In this document: in pieces, positions 37,705 to 50,110 of the stretch
Layout: each line of letters starts with the position of its first letter
Position numbering within the stretch: position 1 is the first letter of the stretch
Assembly: GCF_003473485.1 (NCBI RefSeq)
Contig: NC_053047.1
Coordinates: forward strand, 8,385,001-8,449,000
Direction: 5' to 3'
Source: Medicago truncatula
Lineage: Eukaryota > Streptophyta > Magnoliopsida > Fabales > Fabaceae
Length of the DNA stretch: 64,000 nt
Notes under the pieces: model-generated
Database searches by the model: none
Told to the model about the DNA's origin: nothing
The model's input: only the letters and a program-made list of their open reading frames with translations
Position numbers and translations under genes: made by a program

Positions 37705-40700
37705 ATGGTTTTAGGCATGAAAGGAAAGAACATGAGAACTAGCAAAGTTCAAGTTGATTACCTAATTCATATTCAAGAGATTAAGCCTTGGCCTCCATCA
37801 CAATCTTTAAGATCTCTTCATTCCGTTTTAATGGAATTGAAGAATGGTTCTAGCACATTAGGCTCTACAAAATTAGTATCACCTTCACTTGGTTCGGTCA
37901 TAGGTGAAGGAAGAATCGAGTTCAATCAATCATTTAGAATTTCAGCAACATTGTTGAGGGATGTATCCGTTAGAGGTGGTGATTCCAATGTGTTTCAAAA
38001 GAATTTCTTGGAATTCAACTTATACGAACCAAGAAGAGATAACAAGATTGTTAAGGGTCAATTATTGGGAAATTCTGTTGTAGATTTGGCTGATTATGGA
38101 GTAATTAAAGAAGGATTAAGCATTAGTACATCTTTGAACTGTAAGAGGAGTTATAGAAACAACGATCAACCACTCTTGTTCGTTAAAATCGAGCCTGTTG
38201 AAATGATTCGTGTTAGATCTTCGTTGAAGGAGAGATTTTCGAATGAGGTTTTTGAGGAGAATAGTAATGGTGGTGATTCTGTTTCAACATTGATGAATGA
38301 AGAATATGCCGAAGAAGCTGAGATTGCTTCTTTTACCGATGATGATGTTTCCTCGCATTCTTCTGTTGCAGCAGTTTCAACTTCATTTGAGTCTAGTGGT
38401 TTTACACCTCCTAAAACAGACAAGGTACTCGTTTATTTATTTGCTATATGATTTGATTGATGTAATATTAGACCGTTCAAAATCTTTTGTGAAATGTTTT
38501 TGTAAATGTTAATGTGCTTATCTAATTGCAATTTAGTTTCAGATTGATCCAAATGGACAAATCCAAAAGACTAATTTCAATGATAAGGAACATCACTTAG
38601 CTTCAGAAACAAAGCTCGGAAACATGAATATGACGCAACAAGATACATACAAGAAGCTTAACAGTTCATCGTCAATGGATGCATCATTGTCAACAGAAAA
38701 AAATGCTACTTCACCATCTTCAGTTTGTGAAAATTTAGACAAAAATTCAAGGAGCAGAACAAGAAGCAATGATTATGAAAATTTGGAAGAAAATTTTCAT
38801 GACAAGGTTGTTCATTCTAGAAATATAGTTGAAGATGTTCCAAGATTAAGTATCAAAAGTACTTTCAACATTCATTCCAATTTGAACGAAAAGAGAGATG
38901 CTAAGACTAATCCAAAGGAAGCAAGAAATGCTAATTTAGAAGGTAAAATTGATTACTTGGACAAGAAGGTAAAGATGCTTGAAGGAGAGTTAAGAGAAGC
39001 TGCTTCCATTGAAGCTGCTTTATATTCAGTTGTTGCTGAACATGGAAATTCCATGAGTAAGGTTCTAGCTCCGGCTCGGCGCCTTTCAAGGCTTTATCTT
39101 CATACTTGTAGAGAAAATGTTCAAGGAAGAAGGTTTGGTGCAGCGAAAAGTTCTGTTTCTGGATTAGTACTTGTTTCGAAGGCATGTGGAAACGATGTTC
39201 CAAGGTACGTTTTTGAGCCATATTTCTTCTTGTAATCTATTCTAATCATTTTTTCTGCTATCACTATTTTAAAGATATCCGTTAGCATGGTTATCAGTAT
39301 CTTACAATGCATACAGTCGTATCATGATTCGATTCAATATCGAACCTATTGATAAGAATCTTTAGTGCATATCTATTTTGGACACGAATCTTATCCTGTA
39401 TTAGACGGAATCAAAAGTTTTTTCTTCTTCACAGAATCTGCTTACATATTCCATCATGTGGATGCAGGTTAACCTTTTGGTTGTCTAACACTATAGTATT
39501 AAGAACAATCATAAGCCAAAACTCGAAAGATATGGTTTTATCAAATCATGCTGGTTCCAATAGAAGAAGAAAAACTGAGGGAGATGGAAATGCCAAAATA
39601 GCATCATCACAAAGGTGGAAAGGAGATAAAAATGAATGTTTTGGTAACTGGGATGATCCTCATGTGTTCATTTCAGCATTGGAAAAGGTTGAAGCTTGGA
39701 TCTTCTCTCGGATAGTAGAATCTATATGGTGGCAGGTAATGTCTTACTCGTAATGCGGGCCAGCCGAACATGTTTGGAGGCCTAATGCCAACTCAAAACA
39801 AATAACATTGTTTGAATAAAGTGTTTAAGTTTTTACAGCAGAAGAGCTTATCATACAACGTAGAAGTTATTTCTATATAAGGTATAAGTTGTTTTCACAA
39901 GCTATTCTAGAAAGCTTATGAAAACAGGCTAAAAACAGCTTATGAACATTTCGTAAGCTGTTTTCATAAGCTCTCCGGAACAGTATCCCAAGTGCTTACG
40001 CTAGTAGATATGCTCAAATAAGCTGATCGAACCAAGCCCTAAATACGAACCCTCTCTGAGAGTATTCTTATCCTTTTGTTTTGTCTATTTTCAGACTCTA
40101 ACTCCACATATGCAACATACGAATACAAATTTGACCAACAAGGAAGTTGCTTCTGCCTCAAGTAAAAGCAACAGAAGAGTATCTAATTCATGTGATCAAG
40201 ATCTTGGTAACATGTCACTAAATATTTGGAAGAGTGCTTTTAAAGAATCATGTGAAAGGATATGTCCTATTAGAGCTGGAGGGAATGAGTGTGGCTGTTT
40301 ACCTATGCTTCCTAAATTGGTCAGTCTTATATAATTGATTGCTTCTAAGTTCATTACTTTAGTCAATGAAATCTTTTTGTTTTCCTCTATCATGACATGA
40401 ATTACATTTTTTCTTGTACTTAAATATAGGTAATGGAGCAATGTGTGGCAAGATTAGATGTGGCTATGTTCAATGCTATTCTGCGCGAGTCTGGTGATGA
40501 AATCCCAACTGATCCGATATCTGATGCTATTAGTGATCCTAAGGTTCTCCCTATTCCACCTGGAAAAACAAGCTTTGGAGCTGGTGCTAAGCTAAAAACT
40601 GTGGTAACTTTTCAATACATTGTTTCAATTCATTCATATATCTAAAGTTAAATTTATACCTTTCTTGTGATATTTTTCTTCATGTCATGAATGTGCCTTT

Positions 40701-42197
40701 TAAAGTAAGCCAAAATGAATTGTTGAGTTAGAGGATTGAGTAAACTCTCAATTTATTGCTTCAAGTAGTATAGTGGAAACAGAACCGGACCAGCCGGTTC
40801 AATCGATTGAACCGGGAACCGGCCAATATGATGATTGGTTCAACCATGGTTAGTTCGCAACCTGCATAACCAAGTTGAACCGTGGTTGGTTCAACAGGTT
40901 TTTTTTTTTCAAGTACTTTTAATACTTATTTGTTTTTAGTCGTCTAATTCAACCGCGGTGGAAGAAATTGAACCAATTATACCATAAGAAGGATGTTTCA
41001 CCAGTTCAATCTTCGGTTTGGTTCGAACAACATTGCCCTCACGTATCACTCTCTCAGCTACTTAGTCTTTAATGTTCTGTCAAATCGATCATGTTAGTTC
41101 CTTGCATTTGACAATGTATAATGGTAGGAACTAACAGGACAAATTTGACAAAACGTTAGGAACTGAGTAGTAGAGAGTGATACTTGAAAGACTAAATTGA
41201 AGGTTTAATCTTAGAGGATCACTGCAAATTTTTTATTTTTCGATTATAATATCATTTGAGATCGTTTAATTGTCGATGATTCTTGTTCATTTGTGACATC
41301 TTCATTGTCAGATTGGTAACTGGTCTAGATGGTTGAGTGATCTATGTGGCATGAATGAGGAGGACTCACTTGAAGATAAAGATGACAATGATAACAATAA
41401 GGAGAAACATAACACATCTTTTAAATCTTTCACACTTCTTAATGCACTAAGTGACCTCTTAATGCTTCCTAAAGATATGCTATTAAGTGCATCCATTAGG
41501 AATGAGGTATGCCAAAGATATTGTTTAACTTACTTACTTTTTTTACCGTCGTCGAGGAAATTTGAACTTTATCCCTTGAGGTCATAATGTCAAACTTTTA
41601 CCACTGAACTGACGCCTTCATTCTAAACGGATTCTTTTTTGTGAAGGTATGCCCCATGTTTAGTGCACCACTTATCAAGAAGATTCTTGATAATTTTTTT
41701 CCTGATGAGTTTTGTCCTGATCCGGTTCCTACAACTGTTCTTGAAGCTCTGGATTTAGAGGTAGATAGTTAAATTTGCACTTAATTTTCTTTTGGTTCCA
41801 TAATCCATATAAAAAAGAAATTTAACTCGTGATCTCAATGTTTTGTGTTTACTTGATACAGAATGATATGGAAAATGGAAATGAGTTTGGCAACAACTTC
41901 CCATGCAATGCAGCTCCAATTGTCTATTCACCTCTACCGGTAACTTCGGTCACAAGCATTCTCGGAGAGATTGGAAGCAAATCTCAGCTAAGAAGAAACA
42001 AATCTTCTGTTGTTAGGAAGTCATATAGCAGTGATGATGAACTCAATGATTTGGAGTCACCATTATCTTTAATATTTTTTGGCAATTCCTCGTCCTCGAG
42101 GGTTTCAACAAAATCGAATATGAAGACGAGAGAAATTCCAAGTGAATCTCCTGTTAGATATGATCTTCTTAGGGATGTTTGGATGAATAGCAATTAA
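37705..42197 (+). CDS. NT-C2 (EEIG1/EHBP1-type) domain and coiled-coil protein
   Basis: Exons 37705-38424, 38543-39204, 39468-39735, 40095-40319, 40430-40603, 41312-41506, 41647-41760 and 41862-42197 join in frame to 897 residues. The start is in good context (ACCATGG) and gives MVLGMKGKN. The NT-C2 domain spans roughly residues 10-160 (VQVDYLIHIQEIKPWPPSQS, GRIEFNQSF, FLEFNLYE); NT-C2 domains bind membranes or cytoskeletal partners. Acidic and Ser-rich linkers follow, then a short coiled coil (about 371-400, KIDYLDKKVKMLEGEL). The conserved C-terminal region (VEAWIFSRIVESIWWQTLTP, CERICPIRAGG) resembles class V myosin tail/dilute-like folds in related plant proteins; that comparison is from memory. 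The exact role is unknown to me. Arabidopsis relatives are often labelled gar2-like. Introns 3 and 5 hold repeats. Confidence 0.88.
39810..40045. mobile_element. hAT-like MITE in intron 3 of the NT-C2 gene
   Basis: CATAAGCT-rich repeat (TTATGAAAACAGGCTAAAAA, TAAGCTGTTTTCATAAGCTC) of the family seen in CSN3 intron 1. Confidence 0.55.
40775..41190. repeat. Two repeat elements in intron 5 of the NT-C2 gene
   Basis: 40775-41035 is rich in GGTTCAA/TTGAACC units (CCGGTTCAATCGATTGAACC). 41047-41190 is a separate foldback: TCACTCTCTCAGCTACTTAG pairs with the stretch ending GAGTAGTAGAGAGTGA. Together they explain why this 708-bp intron is the longest of the gene. Confidence 0.6.
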
Positions 42198-42503
42198 TCT
42201 TCTTGCTAGGGCTTGAATAATCTACAATGTGTGAAAAATGCATAATTCAGTATGTAATCATCTTTGATATATGGGTTTTGTGACTATATATAATAAATGT
42301 ACATAAATTTTACACATTTATAATCATAATATTTCACAGTTACCAATACCAAGTAATGTCATGAAATGATAAGATGGTGAAATATGATTGAACATGTGTA
42401 CAACTTATCTCAATTCTTTGTATAATTTTGATTACGGATTATAAATTAATTATATCTTTTATATATCTTTTCACACACCATAACACTAAAATGCATAATT
42501 ATT

Positions 42504-42630
42504 TGTCTGATAACTCAGTTGTTAGGAACAATAAATTGTAATATGCAGGGGTAGGGGTTCGAACTCCGAACACTCCACTTATTTATCTTAAAGGTGAGTT
42601 CTAGCCATTAAGTTATTCGAAAAAAAATTG
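42504..42630 (+). mobile_element. Decayed tRNA-derived SINE downstream of the NT-C2 gene
   Basis: ATAACTCAGTTGTTAGGAAC (A box), GTTCGAACTCCGAACACTCC (B box) and an A-run. 42640-43105 has a TAAA microsatellite (about 42741-42762) and no gene. Confidence 0.75.
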
Positions 42631-43108
42631 CAAAATTATTTTCAATATAAACAATTATAGTAACCTCTTAAAACATGAATTATGTTTTATATGTTTTGTA
42701 TTTTTAATGGAGAATATCATAACAGCCTACACTTTGTCATAATAAATAAATAAATAAATAAAAATTCCGGTAGTTTTCATTCTTAACGCTTATTTTTAAG
42801 TACATCTTTGAGAAGTTATTTTTCATTTTTTTTATTACTCTAGATATAACATATAATAAGCATATTTAACAACAAATATTGTGTATTAATACTCTAACGG
42901 AACCATTGTATATTAATACTCTAATGATACCACTAATGAATCAATGAGAAAACATTCTACCAAGCTTGTTCTTTAAACAAAAAAAAAATCTACCAAGCTT
43001 TTCCACCATTTTACATTCCTCCACAATTGATAATTGCATTCTTGCTTCCTCGAAACCCTAACAAACCATAAATCATATATCTATTTTAGCGTTTCAACGT
43101 TTCAAATA

Positions 43109-43233
43109 CTTCCTCCGCTCCTATATACAAGAGACATTTGGGTCAATAAAAGTTGATGTATTTGATTCAATTTGGATCAGATACATCAACTTTTGTTGAT
43201 CCAAATTTCTTTTATAAATAGGACCGGGGGGAG
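43109..43233. mobile_element. Stowaway-type MITE abutting a mariner-like copy
   Basis: 125 bp, starts CTTCCTCCGCTCCTATATAC and ends TAGGACCGGGGGGAG, inner arms AGTTGATGTAT / ATACATCAACT, TA on both sides (43107-43108, 43234-43235). It sits at the truncated 5' edge of mariner copy A. Confidence 0.85.
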
Positions 43234-43239
43234 TACCTA

Positions 43240-44048
43240 TATACATCTGAGAGGGTTAGCTAAAGCATTGGGCATTAGCAAGACGACATTGTTGAAGTTA
43301 ATCAAAGATGGAATTATGCGTCGTTATTCAAACGCGCTAAAGTCACACTTGAAAGATACTAATATAAAAGCTCGACTCAAATTTTGTTTGTCTATGCTTG
43401 AGGAAACTAGCATTCCTCATGTTCCACAATTTAAGTCCATGTATAATGTTGTGCACATAGATGAGAAATGATTTTACATGACTAAAAAGTCCGCAAACTA
43501 TTACCTTATTGCAGACGAGGATGAGCCATACCGCACATCCAACAATAAAAATTACCTTGGTAAGGTCATGTTTTTAGTTGCAGTGGCTAGACCTAGATTT
43601 GATGATGAAGGAAAAGAGACTTTTTCAGGAAAAATTGGTGTGTTTCCTCTATTTCAACAAGTTGCAGCAAAAATATCAAGTGTCAATAGACCCTCAAGTA
43701 CACTCGAAACAAAACTGATTGCTTCTATCACTAAAGAATTTACCCGATGATTTTATATAAAGAAGTTTTTACCAGCCATTAAACAAATTTGGCCACAAGA
43801 ACATGCAATGGAAACAATTTATATACAACAAGATAACGCGTCATGCCATATTTCTCATGATGACAAAGAATTTTGTAGAGCAGCTTTTGAAGGTGGGTTT
43901 GACATTCGATTGATATGTTAACGACCTAATTCTCCCGATTTGAATGTTTTAGATTTGGGTTTCTTTAGTGTCATCCAATCATTGCAGCAACAAGAAGTTA
44001 CTAGATCAGTTCATCTGCTTATCGAAGTTTTGCAAAAATCATATGATG
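43240..44048 (+). pseudogene. Mariner-like transposase, copy A (inverted-repeat arm)
   Basis: Reads LAKALGISKTTLLKLIKDGI (helix-turn-helix end), then VVHIDEK (first catalytic Asp), IYIQQDNASCH (second) and NSPDLNVLDLGFF (third), as in plant DD39D mariner transposases. Three in-frame stops break it (after HIDEK at 43469, after EFTR at 43748 and after RLIC at 43919). The N-terminus is lost at the MITE border and the C-terminus at the palindrome centre (QKSYDD). It cannot make active transposase. Confidence 0.9.
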
Positions 44049-44525
44049 ATTTTTCTACCATCATATGATTTTTGCACAACTTCGATAAGATGATCAATTG
44101 ATCTAGTAACTTCGTGTTGGTGCAATGATTGGATGACACTAAATAAACCCAAATCCAAAACATTCAAATCAGAAGCATTAGGTGGTTGACATATCAATGG
44201 TATGTCAAACCCACCTCTAGAAGCTGCTTTACAAAATTCTTCGTCCTCAAGAGAAATATGGCATGACGCGTTATCTTGTTGTATATAAATCGTTTCCATT
44301 GCATGTTCTTGTGGCCAAATTTGTTTAATAGCAGGTAAAACTTTATTTATATAAAACCAATAATGGGTAACTTCTTTAATCATAGAAGCAATCAGTTTTG
44401 TTTCGAGTGTACCCGAGGGTCTATTGACACTTGATCTTTTTGTTGCAACTTGTTGAACTTGAGGAAACACACCAATTTTTTCTGAAAAAGTCTCTTTTCC
44501 TTCATCATCAAATCTAGGTATAGCC

Positions 44526-47500
44526 TGTTATCATGGTTTTTGGGTGCCAAGCCATTAATTGGGCTTGAACCTTTTGACCGTTGATATCTCTCTTTTTTCT
44601 TGGGAAGGGTAAAAGGAGAAAAACCCTTGAGTTTCCGAATTCGGGGGTCATTTTCGCTACGGGAAGGTGTTAGGCACCCGGAGCGATTATGGTATTCCAT
44701 AAGAACCGTTCTCCTAAGTTTATTTCTACGCTTTATTTTTTTTTTGCCTACTTTATTGGAAGAAGTTTTATTTGAGTGAAGAATGGAGGTGAGAAGAAGT
44801 AGAATTTGATTTTATTTCGGCTTGGAGGGGTTAAAGTCCCTTGCCTACGTACCGTTTTACGGGATCAAAACCGGCGTAGTTCTTGCTAAAAAAGACTTGT
44901 TGTTTTTTGTTTTAATTGTTGGATTTTAAATTTTGAAAATGATTTTGAAGAAGGGGATTGAGAGGCTTCATGAGCATTAGAGTATGAAAAAGTGGGGGTT
45001 TGTTTAGTGATTTTGCAAAAAAGTCTAAATGATTAGATTTATTTGAGAATTTTATTAAGAAAATAAAAGGTGAAAAGTTGTTGGAGTTTTGACTCCATTT
45101 TTATGAAAAATATTTGAAGTGAATTTATTTGCATATTTTTTTGGAAAAAATTGGATTTTCTCTAAGTGTTCGAAACTAAGCGTTCATCTAATCATGCAAT
45201 CCTAGCCATACATCTATGCATACAATCCTAAGCATACATCTAGGGTGAGTGTGTGCGTGTCGGTGCGTCATAGTGTCCATAGTCCATATTACAATATTGC
45301 CTAAATACATTCTATGGCCTCTTTGCCAAGCTACAAACCAATGGTAAAATATTACAGCACCGAATGAATTACAATTTGCAAAAAAAGAAAACTAAACTAA
45401 TGGAGACAATAGTGAAGATAGTGAAGTGCTATGAAGTGATCAATATGAAAGGAAATGTTAGTAGAAAATGGTAAAAAAAAAAGAAAGAATATGGCATGAA
45501 GCGATGGAAGAAAGTATGGCATAAAACGGTAAAGTGGCGATGAAAATAAGCCGGAAACATGTAATGAATAATGCACATGATGCAAGAATAAAACTCAACA
45601 CATCAAAACAGTGACATATGCATAGCAAACAGTAGCAAAATTCATATGGAATAGTATGCAAATCAAACATGACGAACACGAACATTATGCACATGAAGTA
45701 ACGGGTAAAAATGCGAGAAAAGTGACTTAAAATAGTAAAAACCCTTGACAAAACAACACTAAAATTTTTACCAACTTTTCCAAGTAAAATACCACTGAAA
45801 ATTATCAAGAAAAATAGTAAAATGACATGGTAAATTTCTTGGAATTTATTGATAAAAATTAACATGAACAAAGGGTGCGAACAGCAGGCAAGTATGGTGC
45901 AAGTAGCAAAAAAACAAGAAAATAAACTGAACGAGGCCCAAACCAAGGTCCAAACACACAAAGGGGCCTGGATGCACAGGAGCCCTTGGATTGATCCAAG
46001 GTGCTGAAACCCTAGATCCAAGAGCTCATATTCATCCAGAGTAAAACCGAAATAAACCGCTCTGGTTCACCCTGTCTATAAATATGTTCCACACCGGTTT
46101 ATTTTCATTTTACTGGTTCCCTTCTCTCTTTTCACACAAAACCTCCTCTCTTCTCTCATCAGGCCTCCTCACCGGAGTTGATGAAGCCACGGCGGAAACC
46201 TAGGTGGTTCGCCGGAAGCTTCATCTTCTCCGGCGAACCAGTGCCCAGAAACCAACGAAACTTGCATCAAATCCTTCGCCTTCTTCTTCTAAACATGAAT
46301 CCATAATCTGTTTTTGTATTCGAATCGTGAATCAACGCAGATCTGATGTTTTCTTTTACGGTTTTGGAAAGTTGGGTTTTCGTTTTTTTTGATAAGATTC
46401 TATGGATTTGGCACAGATCTTCGTTGATTCACTTGGATTGATGTTTTTCGAAAGAGATGAAGTGAACAGAGGCTCTAAGCGATGTGGATCTAGAACTTTA
46501 ACGCGATGTGAAACTGTTTTGAGGTTTTTTCATCTTTTTCGAATTGAAATGTTTTGATTCGTACAAATCCACGTCACATTGGCCTTGCCACTGTTCTTGA
46601 TGAAGAAAAACTGAGAGGAAACGTTTTTTACGATGCAGATCTTATTGATTTCAGTTTCGGTTTCAAAGGTGTTTTTTGGTTTTCGAATTTTCTTAAACCA
46701 AAACGTTTTTTATCACTAAGCTCTACATCGTTTTCCAGTGATTGAACTTCTTTATGAGGAAAACGAGATGTTTGAAGTTATACCTGAGGTTTTAATGGAG
46801 ATTTTGGTTGATTTTCTTCAGAAAACCGTGATCAGCTTGCTGCGTTTTTGATGATTTTGTTGTTGAGCCACTGAAAATAAATCAGTATTTTTGCACGCGA
46901 ATCTTCATCTTCTTCACCGGTTTAAACCTAGCTTCTTCCCTCTTCTTTCTCTTCACTGCTTCCTCGTGATCAGTGCTTGAGTTCGTCGCGTTTCAGTGAT
47001 GAACTCGTACTTTGAATTGCGAGGAAATTGGTTCTGTGATGATGATTCCGTATTGAATCTCTGAGAATCAATGAGTAATCAAAGAAACTTTGTTGAATTC
47101 TGTTGAATTTGGTGTTTTTGTGTTGATTCGGTGGAAATCAATGGTGGATTGAGGTGGTTAGGGTTTCTGCCATTGATGAATCTTTGAAGCTTTTTGTGTT
47201 GATTCTGTTTTGATCTAACAGAAAAGAGAGAGAAAGTTGGATTCTGTTTTGGTGAGTTGGCACTGATTATTGCTTCTGGTCCTGACTTGTACAGTAAATG
47301 CGCCTTTTATAGGCTGCCATGTGTACTCTTGGACCAATAGGAAGTTGACACCTGGACTTGTATGAAAATGGCACGGCTTGGACTTGAAATGAATTTGGGA
47401 CCTTTCTGCAAAAACAAAAACTTAAGGACTAAACTGTAATTAACCAAAAAGGACTGAAATGAAAATTGGAAAGGAAACTGGACTGAAATGCAATTTTGGG

Positions 47501-48115
47501 ACTTCAATTGAGGGACCAAAATGCAATTAAAATAAAATTGAATAAAAAGCGTAATTTGACCAAACGTAAAGCGAAACAAAAATAAAATTGACAAAACGGA
47601 CTAAAAACGAACCAATGGCTTAAATGAGGTACTTCAAAGTAACCTCTCTATGCCAAAATTTTGTGTGAAATGACCAAAATGCCCCTAGGGCTAAAATTGA
47701 CCTAAACAGACTCAAATTGACCTGACACTGACTCAGATGCAAGTTTGAAATGAATTTAACAAGGTTTACTGATGAAATGTTAAAAATCAATCTGAAAAGA
47801 CCCAGAGACAGTCACAAGGATGAAAATGGGTCCCACTGCAGGAAATGACCAAAATACCCTTCTGTACGACTTTTTGCAAATTTTGAAATAAACTGTAGAA
47901 AAAGCAATGTAATGATTCAGAGACACTTTTGAATGACTTACAAGACAAGTAAAGACATTTCGAAAGGTTTTATGCAAGAAAAACATAGGTAAAATTGTGA
48001 TTGAAAATACTGCGAGGCAGAGACAATTTGAACTGTGCAGTTGAAATTTGATAATTGACAAAGTTTGAAATGAAATTGGTCCCAGTATTTTTAGGTCCAA
48101 AAACAGGGTATAACA
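44526..48115 (+). mobile_element. Solo LTR, ~3.6 kb, inserted in mariner copy B
   Basis: Begins TGTTATCATGG and ends GGGTATAACA, with a 5-bp target duplication TAGCC on each side (44521-44525, 48116-48120). There is no internal coding region, so this is one LTR left after recombination. A TATA box (TATAAATA, 46077-46084) followed by a CT-rich leader suggests + orientation. The unusual length and the motif GGGAAGGTGTTAGGCACCC near 44665 suggest the Tat/Ogre lineage of Ty3-gypsy elements; this is inference. All open frames inside look random. Confidence 0.78.
46077..46084 (+). promoter_or_regulatory. TATA box of the solo LTR
   Basis: TATAAATA, with a pyrimidine-rich leader (TTCCCTTCTCTCTTTTCACA) starting about 30 bp downstream. 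If active, transcripts would run rightwards, antisense to the split mariner copy. Confidence 0.5.
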
Positions 48116-49004
48116 TAGCCACTACAACTAAAAACATGACCTTACCAAGGTAATTTTTATTGTTGGATGTGCGGTATGGCTCATCCTCATCTGCAAGAAA
48201 GTAATAGTTTGCGTGATTTTTAGTCATGTAAAACCATTTCTCATCTATGTGCACAACATTATACATGGACTTAAATTGTGGACCATGAGGAATGCTAGTT
48301 TCCTCAAGCATAGACAATCAAAATTTGAGTCGAGTTTTTATATTACTATCATTCAAGTGTGGCTTTAGTGTATTTGAATGACGACGAAAAATTTCATCTT
48401 TGATAAACTTCAACAATGTTGTCTTGCTAATGCCTAATGCTGTAGCTAACCCCCTTTTGAGTGCTATGCTTAGCTAACGAAATATTGTGCCCTTTCTCAA
48501 TATCTATCTCTACTCTTTTCCGACCACAATTTTTTGTTCTTTTATGAGAAGAATCACCCATTTGACGTACTTGCCTCCATAGTCGGTAAATAGTTGTCGT
48601 TGAGACCGAATATAATGAAGCAATCCACCTATAACAGTCCAGTGTTTAAGTTTTCCACCATAACTGTCCTTTATCAATAACTGAGAGATGCTTTTTCGTT
48701 CATCATTGTTCAAGAAGTTGCGCTCGTTATTAGACTATTGTTTCTCATGTTGGACCATGTCTGTCATGAAAACACAAGAATAATAACAATAGTGGATGTA
48801 CATAAACTTCAAAAAATAAATAAACAAAAAACATTAAAAAAACACATGTAAGATAACCACAATTTGACACCGCAATGGCAGGTGTTTAAATTTCAATTGT
48901 CCAAATTCCATTTAAAAGTGTTTTTAACCAAAAGTACCACTTTTGAGTTTTAAAAAATTTCATTGACAGATCTTTAAACCATTAGAAATCCACCATGAGA
49001 ATTT

Positions 49005-50110
49005 CAATGGTTACTCCATCATGAAAATTGTTGTTGACACATATGAGAAAGCTTAGAAACACCAGTAAAAGAAGTAAATGCCCCTACGACAATTAATTGT
49101 TAAAAACCGGTTGTAGTTAACTGCCGAGGAAAACTTCGGCAGTTAACTATCGAGGCGGACTTCTGAGTTAACTACCGCAAAAATTGAATATTAATTACAT
49201 GTTTAATTGATTTAATTGTAACAATAAATTGAAATAACAAAATAATAAACTCAATTAATATATTTAATTTGAAAAGTCTAATTGTAACTGCCACGGTACA
49301 TTTTTATAAGTTTTTAATGATGTCTTTTTTTTTCTGAAAGAAAAGTTTTGAATAATGTATAATTGTAACATAAATCAAAATAACAAAATAATAAATTCAA
49401 TTAATATATTTAATTTGAAAAATCTAATTATAACTACCACGGTACATTTATAAAATTAGTTTTGAATAATGTCTAATTGTAACATAAATTAAAATAACAA
49501 AATAATAAATTCAATTAATATATTTAATTTCAAAAGTCAAAATTTTTAGTTATGTATCAATCTTATACAAAGCAAATTACAAAAAAAAAAAAATATAAAA
49601 TCAAAGAAAATCATTAGCTTTTTTTTTCCGAAAGAGAAAATCATTAGCTATCAATGTCTTTATTACTCATATTAGCAAAAATAAAATGTCATTAATACTG
49701 CATTTTTGTAAACAAAAGCAAATGAATGAGTTGTAGTCAACATCTTTAAAACTAAATCATCTCATTATTTTCGGTAATTAAATCAATTAAAAATGCAACG
49801 GTTATAACAAAAAATACACCACCAAAAACAAAAGTAACCGTTCCACAAAAATCAACCATTCATTAATGTAAATTATTGCATTTTCCCTTTATATTCAGAA
49901 ACGTGAATAGCCTTTAAACACAATTAATTTGGCAATCACAATTTCCTCGGCAGTTAACTGTCGAAGTTTTCCTCGGCAGTTAACTGCAGCCGTGTTTTTA
50001 ATTCCTCGGCAGTTAACTGCTGCAGGGGCATTTACGTCTTTTACTGGTGTTTCTCAACCTTCTCATATGTGTCAACAACAATTTTCCTTCATCATTCCAT
50101 GCAACAATTA
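49005..50110. mobile_element. ~1.1-kb TIR element with GGCAGTTAACTG subterminal repeats
   Basis: TTGTTGACACATATGAGAA... (49030 on) recurs inverted as TTCTCATATGTGTCAACAAC (50060-50080), and the pairing includes CACCAGTAAAAGAAGTAAAT. Several palindromic CCTCGGCAGTTAACTG units lie just inside (two at 49116-49160, three at 49945-50025). The core 49170-49920 is AT-rich without a gene. Confidence 0.7.

Larger units (their letters stand above)
44059..48750 (-). pseudogene. Mariner-like transposase, copy B, split by an LTR
   Basis: Minus-strand reading begins near 48750 (NNDERKSISQLLIKDS, a helix-turn-helix region missing from copy A) and goes through VVHIDEKWFYMTK (48240-48220 area) to VMFLVVVAM. 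It is interrupted at 48116 by the 44526-48115 insertion, then resumes at 44520 (EGKETFSEKIGVFP, IYIQQDNASCH, SDLNVLDLGLF) and ends at QKSYDG, 10 nt from the end of copy A. Stops and a frameshift lie in the N-terminal part (e.g. before LSMLEE). The 44039-44470 stretch is still open. Confidence 0.88.

Noticed and set aside
45458..46021. 187-codon minus-strand frame rich in Phe/Cys/Leu
   Set aside because: Lies inside the solo LTR, has low-complexity hydrophobic content and no recognisable domain; AT-rich chance frame.
47307..48100. Minus-strand frames of 95-106 codons
   Set aside because: Inside the LTR 3' part; repeated GGACTGAAATGCAA-like sequence gives accidental open frames.
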